Shown here: piece after piece, positions 1-8,531 of the stretch
How positions within the stretch are numbered: the first letter of the stretch is position 1
Layout of the letters: the number at the start of each line of letters is the position of its first letter
Source: Rhodococcus sp. HNM0563
GTDB taxonomy: Bacteria; Actinomycetota; Actinomycetes; Mycobacteriales; Mycobacteriaceae
Direction: 5' to 3'
Assembly: GCF_012726195.1 (NCBI RefSeq)
Contig: NZ_JAASAF010000008.1
Coordinates: 1,147-65,146, forward strand
Length of the DNA: 64,000 nucleotides
Notes under the pieces: generated by a model
What the model saw: the letters and a program-made list of their open reading frames with translations, nothing else
Told to the model about the DNA's origin: nothing
The model's database searches: none
Position numbers and translations under genes: made by a program

Positions 1-280
1 TGCCGAGGAATGCTTCGCCGCCTGAAGCGAATGCGTCGTGTAGTTGGGTGAGGGCGTCGATGAACTGTTCTACGCGTTCGCGGGCAGACTCGGGTGTGCC
101 GGCGCCCTTGCGGGCGTAGCCGGTGGCGAGTTGCTTGGCGGACTCGAAGTCACCGAAGCCGTGAGCTGCCGCCAGATTGTTCGTTGTCTCTCGCGCCTTC
201 TCTAGTTCGCTGAGCGTAGTGTTGCAGATCGCAACGATCTCCTCGATGACGAGCGGTTCGAGTCTCACGAAGTCAGGCAA
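1..280 (-). CDS. ESX/WXG100-like helical protein, partial (runs off left edge)
   Basis: Only the first 93 residues are in the window; the gene continues past base 1. The start is a TTG at 280, chosen because a strong GGAGG lies 5 bases upstream (286-290) and no better start fits. The product is almost wholly helical and soluble: an N-terminal VIEEIVAICNTTLSELEKA helix, a loop with GFGDFESAKQLATGYA, then a second long helix (ARERVEQFIDALTQLHDAF). This hairpin layout and the lipoprotein gene just upstream (37 bases, same strand) fit the WXG100/ESX target family of type VII secretion, but no WXG triplet is seen, so the assignment is an inference. Probably co-transcribed with the DUF3558 lipoprotein gene. 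Confidence 0.6.
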   Translation of the reverse strand, partial: MPDFVRLEPLVIEEIVAICNTTLSELEKARETTNNLAAAHGFGDFESAKQLATGYARKGAGTPESARERVEQFIDALTQLHDAFASGGEAFLG

Positions 281-316
281 GCGTTCCTCCGGTGGTAGCG
301 GTCGTTATATCCAGTT

Positions 317-907
317 CTAGATGTAGGGCTCAAGAGTGGAGACGAAATCCTCAAACCCGGTACACCATTCGTTTTGGGGCACTGGCCCGGGGTGATCCTT
401 GTGGTAAATCCTGCTGAAGATGGCAATGCCGAACTCGGTCTGTAACACGTACGTGCAGGTGTCTCTGTTGTTCGGGTCGACCTCGAGTAGAGCACGACGT
501 CCGTTGATGCTGGCCGCGGTTGCCACAGATCCGTTCTTTTCGAGTTCCTCATCGATGGAAACGTTGCCTGCCAGGATATTGAGGCCGTATCCACGTCGGA
601 CTCCTGGGATGAGTGTTCGGTCGCGGTAGGTGCAGCCCAGGAACGTGTACCACCCCATCGGCATGTCCGTGATTTCTTTGTGTGCCGCGTCGTATCCCGC
701 TTCGGTCATCACGTCGTCGGGTAGGTCGAGGCAGGGGTCGAAGGTGACGTCGGGGCGACCGGAGTCGTCGACGATGCGCGGTGTGCGTGTTGTCGGTGCG
801 GTGGTTACGGTGGTGCTGTTGTCGACTGCTGGTGCTGGTGCTGGTCCGCAGGCTGCTGCTACCGCGATGATTGCAGCACTCATCGCTGCACGTCCCCACC
901 TGCTCAC
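317..907 (-). CDS. DUF3558 family lipoprotein
   Basis: A 196-residue secreted lipoprotein. With the GTG start at 907 it has a compact signal peptide: basic n-region (VSRWGRA), hydrophobic stretch (MSAAIIAVAA) and a lipobox ending in Cys-20, followed by a Pro/Thr-rich linker. The GTG is preceded by a GGGGGG purine run. An in-frame ATG at 964 would give an unusually long 38-residue leader. The mature part has the DUF3558 pattern: FDPCLDLPDD near residue 57, a second Cys in FLGCTYRDR, and a late Cys pair (DTCTYV, NEWCTGFE). DUF3558 proteins are exported lipoproteins of mycolate actinomycetes with no established biochemical role. The gene sits directly upstream of the ESX-like gene on the same strand. 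Confidence 0.75.
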   Translation of the reverse strand: MSRWGRAAMSAAIIAVAAACGPAPAPAVDNSTTVTTAPTTRTPRIVDDSGRPDVTFDPCLDLPDDVMTEAGYDAAHKEITDMPMGWYTFLGCTYRDRTLIPGVRRGYGLNILAGNVSIDEELEKNGSVATAASINGRRALLEVDPNNRDTCTYVLQTEFGIAIFSRIYHKDHPGPVPQNEWCTGFEDFVSTLEPYI

Positions 908-1230
908 GCGACCCCCCGATCCGCCCGAAAATCGGTTCGACGCTAGCACGACCGGTCCCGTCATGATTCCCACGCGCGCGAGTAGAAGCCGGGTCGAGGT
1001 CGAGTGGGGAGCGGATCTGTCCGAGCTCGGAACGCCTGTGCGCGACTGTGGCCTGTGATAGATTTCGACTTGTTCCGGCGTCCCATAATACCGTCTGATT
1101 TCCCCTTCGGGGCCGTCGGAGGTTTTGTTGTGTAAGCAGACCGGCTTCATTCGGCAATGTCAGCCTCGTATTCGTCGCAGCTGTCCACGTATCGGAGTGC
1201 AGTTCGATCGGGCTCAACAAGGAGAAACGA
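908..1230. promoter_or_regulatory. Divergent intergenic region
   Basis: About 320 bases separate the leftward lipoprotein gene from the rightward acyl-CoA dehydrogenase gene, so both promoters should lie here. The stretch CATAATA at 1084-1090 is a -10-like box for one of them, but I cannot pair it with a convincing -35. A clear AAGGAG at 1219-1224 serves the rightward gene. No hairpin or repeat stands out. Confidence 0.35.
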
Positions 1231-2085
1231 ATGAGTGAAATTCGAAGAGTCACCGTGCTCGGAGCTGGAGTCCTGGGATCACAGATCGCATTCCAGTCTG
1301 CTTACAAGGGATTCGATGTCACTTCCTACGACATCAGTAGTGAAGCGCTCGATGGCGCACGACAGCGGTTCGCCGAATTAGGCGAGACATACAAGCGGGA
1401 CGTTGCAGGTGCCACCGAGGACGCCGTTCGGGACGCGCTCGAAAGAATCACCCTGACAACGGACCTGGAAGGATCAGTGGCGAACGCCGACCTCGTCGTC
1501 GAAGCGGTGCCGGAGATCCTGTCGCTCAAGCAGGAGATCTACGAGAAGATCGGGCCGGCGGCGCCGGCCAAGACGATCTTCGCGACAAATTCGTCGACGC
1601 TGCTCCCGAGTGACCTGAAAGAATCCACCGGACGCCCCGACCGGTTTCTCGCGCTGCACTTCGCGAACCAGGTCTGGCAGTTCAACACAGCCGAAATCAT
1701 GGGCACCGCCGATACGGATCCCGCGGTGCTGGCCGCGGTAGTCGAATTCGCGACCCAGATCGGCATGGTGCCCATCGAACTGCACAAGGAGAAGGCCGGA
1801 TACGTCCTGAACTCGCTCCTCGTACCGTTCCTCTCATCGGCCGCGCAACTCGCCGCCGGCGGATACGCCGACCCTGAGGCAGTGGACAAGACGTGGAAGA
1901 TCGCGACCGGCGCGCCGCTCGGACCGTTCCAGATCTACGACATCATTGGACTTGCCACCCCGTACAACATCATGGCCAACGGCGACGAGGAACAGCAGAA
2001 ACTCGCGGTGTGGTTGAAAGAGAATTACATCGACAAAGGCAAGCTCGGACTTGCGTCGGGTGAGGGCTTCTACCGATACACCTGA
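1231..2085 (+). CDS. 3-hydroxyacyl-CoA dehydrogenase family protein
   Basis: A 284-residue NAD-dependent dehydrogenase expected to interconvert 3-hydroxyacyl-CoA and 3-ketoacyl-CoA. Residues 8-15 hold the Rossmann dinucleotide-binding motif (VLGAGVLGSQIA), and DLVVEAVPE near residue 90 and ATNSSTLLPSDL near 120 are typical of the family. The catalytic region near residue 140 reads LHFANQVW where many members have HFFNP, so substrate range may differ from ordinary 3-hydroxybutyryl-CoA dehydrogenase. The C-terminal helical domain (KEKAGYVLNSLLVP, GAPLGPFQIYDIIGL) is complete and the length is normal. The ATG at 1231 follows AAGGAG by 6 bases. It stands alone; the neighbours give no pathway clue. 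Confidence 0.85.
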   Translation: MSEIRRVTVLGAGVLGSQIAFQSAYKGFDVTSYDISSEALDGARQRFAELGETYKRDVAGATEDAVRDALERITLTTDLEGSVANADLVVEAVPEILSLKQEIYEKIGPAAPAKTIFATNSSTLLPSDLKESTGRPDRFLALHFANQVWQFNTAEIMGTADTDPAVLAAVVEFATQIGMVPIELHKEKAGYVLNSLLVPFLSSAAQLAAGGYADPEAVDKTWKIATGAPLGPFQIYDIIGLATPYNIMANGDEEQQKLAVWLKENYIDKGKLGLASGEGFYRYT

Positions 2086-2165
2086 CATGAGACGGAATCG
2101 GGTGCGCAGTTGTTGTCGGCTGTACTCGACATTCGCGACAACAAATGCACACTCAACCGTCTATG

Positions 2166-2780
2166 TCACCGATTGGACGGAGACTGGGCACCGGCTGAAC
2201 GCCGATCTGGAACGGATCGGACTACCTGCGCTCGGCTGGTGAGCACCACCTTCCCGCGCGCTGTCCGGTCCTCCACGGCCGCGTGTGCTGCTGCGGCCTC
2301 CGACAAAGGGAAGCGTGTGATCAGCGGTCGGAACTCGCCGCCCGCAGCGCGCGCCAAGGAGGTCGAGCGCAATGCGTCCCACCCGCCCGGCGGAACCATG
2401 CGCGGCCCCAGCGCCCAGGTTGCTGTGATTTGCCGGGAGATCAGGTCGGTGGTCGCGATCTCGGTGGGTGAGCCGGATGCCCACCCGTAGAGGATGATCC
2501 GTCCACCAGGGGCGAGAAGTTCGAGAGCTTGTCGGCCGATCCGGCCGCCGACGCCGTCCATCACGACACTGATCCGGGGTGCGGAGGCAAGGCGCTCCGG
2601 CCAGGCGGGATCGCTGTAGTCCACAGCGATATCGGCATCGTTGTCGCGCACTTGTGCGGTCTTCGTCGCACCACCGGCGGCTCCCACGACGAAAATACCC
2701 TCACGATGCAAGCTCTGGACGAGCAGCGTAAGGTCACCGACCTGGAAGACGACCTCACCGACCTGGGCGTTGCCCTGGTG
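2166..2780 (-). pseudogene. Zinc-binding/quinone oxidoreductase (MDR family), N-terminus missing
   Basis: The reading frame contains only the C-terminal half of a medium-chain quinone oxidoreductase. Recognisable parts are the nucleotide-binding segment (FVVGAAGGATKTAQVRDNDA), the DIAVDYSDPAWPERL segment, the VMDGVGGRIGRQALELLAPGGR core with its glycine pattern, and the tail ending SEAAAAHAAVEDRTARGKVV. The substrate domain of roughly 130 residues is absent, and upstream sequence in this frame degenerates into unrelated residues. It abuts, head to head, a TetR fragment that is also missing its N-terminus. I read this as the remnant of a divergent enzyme-regulator pair that lost its middle. 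Left boundary is the stop codon; right boundary is approximate. Confidence 0.65.
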
Positions 2781-3071
2781 TGGGACGAAGAGTACGTCAC
2801 CCACTTCGCTCTCGTCCGTCAGATACAGGCCGACATCGACCACATTCCGCAGGCTGCCATCGACGCATGGCGGGACGCCGGGCCGCTACGAGTGCGCCGG
2901 CACCTCGCCGATCGTCTCGAGAACCTGGACGGGCTGAACCTCGACGATCCGATGCTCGCCGCATTTCATCTGATGGCATTGATCGGCCGGGACGCCTCAG
3001 GCGGGGGGCGTTCGACCGAAGAGCATGTGCGCGCGGGGGTGCGGGTCTTCCTGCACGGTTATTGCGATTGA
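2781..3071 (+). pseudogene. TetR-family regulator, C-terminal fragment
   Basis: About 97 residues match the ligand-binding end of a TetR repressor: HFALVRQIQADIDHIPQAA, then a DPMLAAFHLMAL helix and the closing VRAGVRVFLHGY. The DNA-binding helix-turn-helix, normally the first ~50 residues, is missing; upstream sequence in the same frame is the antisense of the quinone oxidoreductase fragment. No start codon with a ribosome site begins the homologous part. A TetR gene divergent from a quinone oxidoreductase is a common pairing, so the fragment is best explained by one deletion that removed both 5' ends and the shared promoter. Confidence 0.6.
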
Positions 3072-3220
3072 TCCAGCACAAAGGATCCGAGCGCGGATTC
3101 CGGGCCCAGATCCGCCCGGCTTCGAAGCACAACCGCGGATGAAACGGACGCGAACAACGTGTCGACCGCGAGCGGCTGTCTTTCCGGCGCGCGGCTGTGC
3201 TGTGGAATGCGGCGGCGTAA

Positions 3221-3535
3221 CTAGAGCTTGTCGAGGTCGACGGGCGGGAACTCGCCGTAGATCCCGCGATCGCTGCCCTCGAGGTACCAGTCGTGCTGCG
3301 TCATGGCGCGAGCCCGCAAACGCGATCGCCGAGCCCGTTCCATCTCTGCTGCGTTCCGTCGGGCCTCGAGCGCGCGCTCCGTGGCTCCGCGGATCTTGGG
3401 AGCTGCCGCCGCGATCATCGCGACAGCGACCACGACCCCGATGATGATGCCGAGGGCGACCAGGATGGTCTGCCAGTGCTCGATGATCAATCCGAGGACG
3501 ACGAGGGCTGCAAAGAGTCCCAACCAGTTCTTCAC
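3221..3535 (-). CDS. Small membrane protein of unknown function
   Basis: A 104-residue protein with two adjacent hydrophobic helices near residues 5-20 and 23-46, separated by a short EHWQT turn. A long basic, arginine-rich amphipathic tail follows (RGATERALEARRNAAEMERARR), then an acidic C-terminus ending in DLDKL. The tail is probably cytoplasmic by the positive-inside rule. I do not recognise a named family. It lies alone on the minus strand, between the TetR remnant and the exonuclease-TerD gene, and diverges from the latter. Confidence 0.6.
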   Translation of the reverse strand: MKNWLGLFAALVVLGLIIEHWQTILVALGIIIGVVVAVAMIAAAAPKIRGATERALEARRNAAEMERARRSRLRARAMTQHDWYLEGSDRGIYGEFPPVDLDKL

Positions 3536-3713
3536 GTTTGTCCCGTCACCCGAATTCCGATCAGCAGAAGTCCCTGGTTATCGGCAGTGCTGGCAGTGGT
3601 GTTACACAAGTCGATTCGGCCCCGGCCTGCCTTGGAACCTGTCGGTGGCGTCCGGTAAGAATGTCGGTCATGTCGGTTTTCCATCCCGACGCGGAAGGCA
3701 TCAGGAGGTCGAT

Positions 3714-5534
3714 GTGATCGATACGCGCGCACATGCCAACGGGCCTGCGACGCTGCCCCGCGGTCACCGCTGGGTGGTGGTCGACGTCGAGACCTCCGGG
3801 TTGCGCCCGAACGCGCACCGTGTGCTCAGCGTCGCCGCTCTCGTGCTGCGCGAGGACGGTTCTGTCGAACGCGAGTTCTCCACCCTCGTCAACGCCGACT
3901 GCGACCCCGGGCCTGTGCACATCCACAACCTGACACGCGAGCGCCTCGCCGACGCACCCCGATTCACGGATATCGCCGGCGAGCTTGCCGACATCCTCGA
4001 CGGCGGCACTCTCGTCGCACACAACGCGTCGTTCGACTACGGGTTCCTCGACGCCGAGTTCCGGCGGTCCGGCCGGTCCATCCCGGCCGATCAGCGGCTC
4101 TGCACCTTGGCGTTGTCGCGGCGCCTGGAACTCGACGTACCCAACTACCGGCTGGCGACCCTCGCCCAGCACTGGCAGGTCCAGCAGCTGCAAGCACACG
4201 ACGCCTACGACGACGCGCGGGTGCTCTCCGAGGTGTTCGTGCGCAGCGCCACCATGGCAGAAAGCCTGCAGCTGCCCTTGCCGGTGGTGAACTGCCGCAG
4301 CAGGAAGTCCGTGTACCCCGACTCGGTGCAGCGGGTGCCGTGCCAGTGGACGAATCCGGGCCGCCTCACCGAGACGGGGCTGGTGCAGGGCATGAAGGTC
4401 GTGATCAGTGGTGCCACCACTACGCCGCGACTGACCTTGGCCGGGCGAATGACAGCCGCTGGCCTCGACGTACTCAACAGCGCAAGTCGCCAGACCAGCG
4501 TTGTCGTCTGCAACGACCCCGGCGTGCAGACCGCGAAGGTGCGCAAGGCCATGGCCGAGGGCATCCCCGTCATCACCGAACAGCAGCTCGAAGCACTGAT
4601 GATGTGGGTGGCGCCGGGTGAGTCCAAGGCCGCGACGGTGATCGACATCGTTCCTCAGCAGGAAACCCCGGTGACGGCGGCACCCACGCCGGAGCCGCAG
4701 AACTGGGCGCTCCAGGGAATGAAGCCCAAGTTGTGGTCGGGGCGTCGTGTCCTCCTGCTGGGTGGCACGCACCTCGAGGCGGTCTTGATGCGCTCGCGCA
4801 TCGCGCAGCTCGGTGCCCGACCGTCCCTCAACTTCACGGCTGCCGTCACCGACGCCCTGCTCCTGGAAGGCGCCGACGCAGACAAGCGGCTGTCGCGGGT
4901 CCACGATCGTCAGCTGCCGGTGCTCACGCCGGACGACGTGAATGCCGCGATCGAGATGGGTGTCGTCCCTCCCCACATGCGCACCGAATCCCGCCTGAGC
5001 GCGCCGGTGCTCTCACAAGGCGAAGTGATCGACCTTCCGGCGAAGCCCGCGCAGTGGTCGGTCAATGTCGCGTGGAAGGCCGAAGCGACCGGAGACGAGT
5101 TCGACGTCGACATCGTCGCGTTCCTACTCGACGGTAATGAAAGAGTCGACACCGACGTCGATTTCGTGTTCTACAACAACCCTGCATGCGACGACGGTGT
5201 TGTCGAGCTGACCGTGGACGGCAGCAGTGAGCAGTCCGTCCGCATCGACCTGGCATCCATTCCGGCTGAGTGCGAGCGCATCGCGATTGCGGCGGCGATC
5301 GACGGGGACCGCACGTTCGGCGACCTCGGCGCGATTTCCATCAGCGTGGACAGCGAATCAGGCACCGCCGCCACCGCGGTCCTCGACGCAGGTACAACCG
5401 AGCGCACGATGGTGCTGGCCGAGATCTACCGGCGATCCGGAAAATGGCGGTTGAGGGCTGTTGGGCAGGGATACGACGACGATCTTGCAGCGCTCGCGGT
5501 GCGATACGGGGTGGAAGTGGAAGGGAGTGACTGA
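3714..5534 (+). CDS. DEDDh exonuclease-BRCT-TerD fusion protein
   Basis: A 606-residue cytoplasmic protein with three functional parts. Residues ~20-185 form a DEDDh 3'-5' exonuclease like DnaQ: DVETSG (Asp-24, Glu-26), HNASFDYGFL near 103 and HDAYDDAR near 162 supply the metal-binding acids and the general-base His. Residues ~226-296 are a BRCT domain (GMKVVISGATTTPRL), and ~340-417 look like a second, weaker BRCT. Residues ~443-600 are a TerD-like beta sandwich (WSVNVAWKAEA, acidic DDGVVEL, closing IYRRSGKWRLRAVGQGY). The GTG start is fixed by AGGAGG 5 bases upstream. TerD domains mark tellurite/stress and phage-conflict systems; next to the GAP1-N2 gene this suggests a DNA-processing effector. 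Substrate is unknown. Confidence 0.85.
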   Translation: MIDTRAHANGPATLPRGHRWVVVDVETSGLRPNAHRVLSVAALVLREDGSVEREFSTLVNADCDPGPVHIHNLTRERLADAPRFTDIAGELADILDGGTLVAHNASFDYGFLDAEFRRSGRSIPADQRLCTLALSRRLELDVPNYRLATLAQHWQVQQLQAHDAYDDARVLSEVFVRSATMAESLQLPLPVVNCRSRKSVYPDSVQRVPCQWTNPGRLTETGLVQGMKVVISGATTTPRLTLAGRMTAAGLDVLNSASRQTSVVVCNDPGVQTAKVRKAMAEGIPVITEQQLEALMMWVAPGESKAATVIDIVPQQETPVTAAPTPEPQNWALQGMKPKLWSGRRVLLLGGTHLEAVLMRSRIAQLGARPSLNFTAAVTDALLLEGADADKRLSRVHDRQLPVLTPDDVNAAIEMGVVPPHMRTESRLSAPVLSQGEVIDLPAKPAQWSVNVAWKAEATGDEFDVDIVAFLLDGNERVDTDVDFVFYNNPACDDGVVELTVDGSSEQSVRIDLASIPAECERIAIAAAIDGDRTFGDLGAISISVDSESGTAATAVLDAGTTERTMVLAEIYRRSGKWRLRAVGQGYDDDLAALAVRYGVEVEGSD

Positions 5535-5627
5535 CCGGTCCGGCTGTGGTGCGCATTCGCGCTGACTACTATTGGTTGCCATGGATCCCACCGAAACCGC
5601 ACCTGGGAAGGTCTCGATCGGGCGCAT

Positions 5628-5768
5628 TTGGATGCACACACTCTCGGGCTGTCCGATTCCGTCCGAGAATCGGTGCACGTCATGCTGGTGCCGTCCATTG
5701 TGACCCACAATCCGCTTGCGGTTGATGCTCGATGGGGTTCGGATCGGCGAGGGGACGGAGTGACGTGA
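5628..5768 (+). CDS. Possible 46-residue linker protein between TerD and GAP1 genes
   Basis: A small open frame with a TTG at 5628 and the end sequence DSVRESVHVMLVPSIVTHN...; its TGA (5766-5768) overlaps the GTG start of the next gene in a GTGA pattern, which often marks translational coupling. The frame is the same as that of the upstream exonuclease-TerD gene, and it stays open between that gene's stop codon and 5768. There is no good ribosome-binding site for the TTG and I recognise no family, so it could equally be chance or the tail of a decayed gene. Confidence 0.25.
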   Translation: MDAHTLGLSDSVRESVHVMLVPSIVTHNPLAVDARWGSDRRGDGVT

Positions 5769-8494
5769 CCACCGTTGCCGAGCGCCCCAGATTCGGTCAA
5801 CTCACCTACACGTTCTTCGGTCGCCCCGGCAACGCCGGCGGCGATGATTGGCAGATCAAGCAGACAACCGGCGATGTCGATGCGGAAGAAGAGGAACGGT
5901 TACTCGCTGGCGTCGTGACGCAGTTCGAATCGGTCCGGCCGTTTCCCCGATTCGTCACAGCCGAGGAAGTGGAGAATCGTCCCCGCCGGATGGTGTACGC
6001 GCCCGGGCCCGCAAACTCAGGCCTGTACTGGCACACGGTTCAGGCCGGTATGGACGCTTCCGGTCGGATCGAGAACGTTTTCGCTCACACACTTCTCGAC
6101 CGGCGCACCGATGAGGCAGGAGCGCTGCGGCCGATCGAACGATGGCACTCGGCCGAGTGGCTCACGCCGTACGGACCCAGCGACGTCGCTGCCGCAATCC
6201 TCTCGTCCCCGGAACCCAGCCCCAGTGGTGTCGCGTCACGTGCCGCGGCGGTGGACTTTCTCCTCGACCCGGATACGTCGCGCATCGGTATCTTCAGCGT
6301 TCTGCTCGACGCGGTTGCGCAGGCCTTCCGCGGCGGGTCACCCGTGGTCCTCGGCTGCGCGGATTCGGACAGTGCAGCCGGATGGATCGCCGCAGTTTCC
6401 CACTTCATGTCACCGGGAACGAGCAGGCGCTTCGGATGGTCGACCTTCGACAGGTTGCACACAGTCGACGACACCGTTGCGCGCGGCGCGCATCTGGTGG
6501 CGGTACCCCTCGAAGATCTTCCGGGTGACACACCGGGGTGCGTGGTGTTCGGTGAGAACGAATCGCCGATCCTCGGCGCACTCGATGGAGAACCACATTG
6601 CGTCGACAACGGCGACGTGGTGCCGGTAACTCCCTGGTCACGGTTGGCACAGATCGTCCTCGTCGACGAATCGGTTGCCGCCCGTACGCTCGAGCATCAG
6701 GACGAGATCGCGAGGAAAGCGGGCGACGAGCACCTGTCCCCGATGTGGCCGTTGGCGATGGCGGTGGTGGCGGACAGCGACCTGCACGACTCGTTGGCCG
6801 AGGCGACGACCGTCCTGCTGGAACAAAGCCCCGACACGGTGATGGAGTCGGAGTTCGCGTCGTTGATCGTGGACGTGGTGGACAGCAGCTTCGGGGATAC
6901 CGCGTCGCAGGCTGCCCGCGTCTTCAGTGCGTGGAATGCAGCCGGCCGGTTGGCGCCCGTGGTGTGCACCCTTGCAGCTCGAGTATTCGCGTTCCGGGTG
7001 TTCTACGATCGCGCGTGGTTCCGGAACGCGGACCCAGCACATCGTGCACTACTCGAACACTGCGATCGGACACCTGAACTGGTGACGGAAGCCGATCGTC
7101 TTCTCCGCGCTCTGCGCAGCCGGCTGTATACCGCCTACGAGATCGAAGAGGTGGCGGTCTCAGCACTCCAGGCGATCGATGCGATCGTCCGTGCCGACCT
7201 CATGAGCGATCTCGGCGACCAGCTCGTCCGCGAGATCCTCGAACTGGCGGTGGTCCCGGTGCTGTGTGACGACGCCCGGGGTCCGAAGCTCGTCGAGGGG
7301 GTCGGCCCGGTCGGACGGTCGACGTGCATGGACTATCTGCAGCCCGCCGTGATCGGCCACTTCGACTTCATCGGCCGCCCGCTCGGATCCCGGCTCGAAC
7401 CGGCCGTCTTGGCCTTCATCGCCAGCAGCGTGGCCGACGTGCCGACTTTCGACGACTTCGCTTCAGACCCGTCCTTGGTGAACACCACGTTGAGCGTGAT
7501 CATCGCCGAAGGTGTCTTTGCCCTGGCCGAGCGAGGAGAAGGGGCACGGGTGCGAAGCGAGCTGGCGGTCGTCGCTCTGTGGCGCGCTTTCTACGAACTC
7601 AGCGAAGGTTCGGGTGTGATTCCGGGGTTGGACGATGTCGTAGCCGCACAGCGGTGGACGGCGGCGCAATGGCGTCGGATGGTCCAGGCATATCCGAGTG
7701 TGGTTGCGCCGCGTTTCCTCCAGGATGCGGTGGTGTGCGAACCCTGGTGTGCCGACGTCGAATTACTTGCCCGGCATATCCTGAACCTGCTGGATCACGC
7801 CGTTGTCGCTCCGTGGCAGGAAGATCCACATCACGACGCACTTGCCGGGGCATGGGCGTTGATTCGGTTGAGGAACAGCTGGGACGGGATCACCGAGCAG
7901 GAACTGGATGCGGACCTCGGCCGGTACGGTCTGCCGACGATCACCGACTATGCCCGACACTACGAAGCAGATCTGCCGGATGACGTGCTCGCGGGTCTGG
8001 CGGTGTGCATCGTAGCTGCGAAAGCGCGTTGCGCAGTGCTCCCCACACTTCCGGCGAGGCATGTTGCGGCGCTGGCCGATGCGGTCGAAGTCAACGCGAG
8101 ATTCGTCGTCGACTCGATCGTCGAACTCGCGCAGTCCGGTGCGCTGGACGAGAGTTGGCTGATTGCATACGCGGTGTTGAGTTCGCCGCACTCTCCTGAC
8201 GTGGTGCTGGTGTCGGAAAGTGTCGGTGTGCTAGCGCATTTCGTAGTCGGCGACGGTGCTGATCGGCGCGGGATTCTCGACGAGGTCGCCGCGGAGATCC
8301 TGCCGGAGCCGTGGAATCTCGGACCGCGAGACCTCCGCGGAGTTCAGGCGGCGGTGAGTGCCGAACTCATGGAGTTCCGCGACCGCACCGTCGATCTGGC
8401 CCGTGAAGCATATGCGGCATTTGTCGAGGGGTGGTACGAGCGGCGGGTGGCGGACGCGGCACGGGCGACACCCAGGCTGCGAGGACCGTTCTGA
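5765..8494 (+). CDS. GTPase-associated protein 1 (GAP1-N2 domain)
   Basis: A 909-residue soluble protein. The N-terminus (FGQLTYTFFGRPGN, then WQIKQTTGDV and EEEERLLAG, followed by PRRMVYAPGPANSGLYWHT) matches what I know as the GAP1-N2 domain of GTPase-associated protein 1. That family was described computationally in NTP-dependent bacterial conflict systems, where it usually neighbours a dual GTPase. The rest is a long helical region without catalytic motifs that I can see. The GTG start at 5765 is preceded by a GGAG at 5756-5759; an in-frame ATG at 5732 lacks support. It follows the exonuclease-TerD gene in the same direction, which suggests one functional unit. No GTPase gene is present nearby, which is unusual for the family. 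Confidence 0.7.
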   Translation: MTTVAERPRFGQLTYTFFGRPGNAGGDDWQIKQTTGDVDAEEEERLLAGVVTQFESVRPFPRFVTAEEVENRPRRMVYAPGPANSGLYWHTVQAGMDASGRIENVFAHTLLDRRTDEAGALRPIERWHSAEWLTPYGPSDVAAAILSSPEPSPSGVASRAAAVDFLLDPDTSRIGIFSVLLDAVAQAFRGGSPVVLGCADSDSAAGWIAAVSHFMSPGTSRRFGWSTFDRLHTVDDTVARGAHLVAVPLEDLPGDTPGCVVFGENESPILGALDGEPHCVDNGDVVPVTPWSRLAQIVLVDESVAARTLEHQDEIARKAGDEHLSPMWPLAMAVVADSDLHDSLAEATTVLLEQSPDTVMESEFASLIVDVVDSSFGDTASQAARVFSAWNAAGRLAPVVCTLAARVFAFRVFYDRAWFRNADPAHRALLEHCDRTPELVTEADRLLRALRSRLYTAYEIEEVAVSALQAIDAIVRADLMSDLGDQLVREILELAVVPVLCDDARGPKLVEGVGPVGRSTCMDYLQPAVIGHFDFIGRPLGSRLEPAVLAFIASSVADVPTFDDFASDPSLVNTTLSVIIAEGVFALAERGEGARVRSELAVVALWRAFYELSEGSGVIPGLDDVVAAQRWTAAQWRRMVQAYPSVVAPRFLQDAVVCEPWCADVELLARHILNLLDHAVVAPWQEDPHHDALAGAWALIRLRNSWDGITEQELDADLGRYGLPTITDYARHYEADLPDDVLAGLAVCIVAAKARCAVLPTLPARHVAALADAVEVNARFVVDSIVELAQSGALDESWLIAYAVLSSPHSPDVVLVSESVGVLAHFVVGDGADRRGILDEVAAEILPEPWNLGPRDLRGVQAAVSAELMEFRDRTVDLAREAYAAFVEGWYERRVADAARATPRLRGPF

Positions 8495-8531
8495 GATCCT
8501 TTGCTGTCGTGCGTCCACGACACGACCGGAC

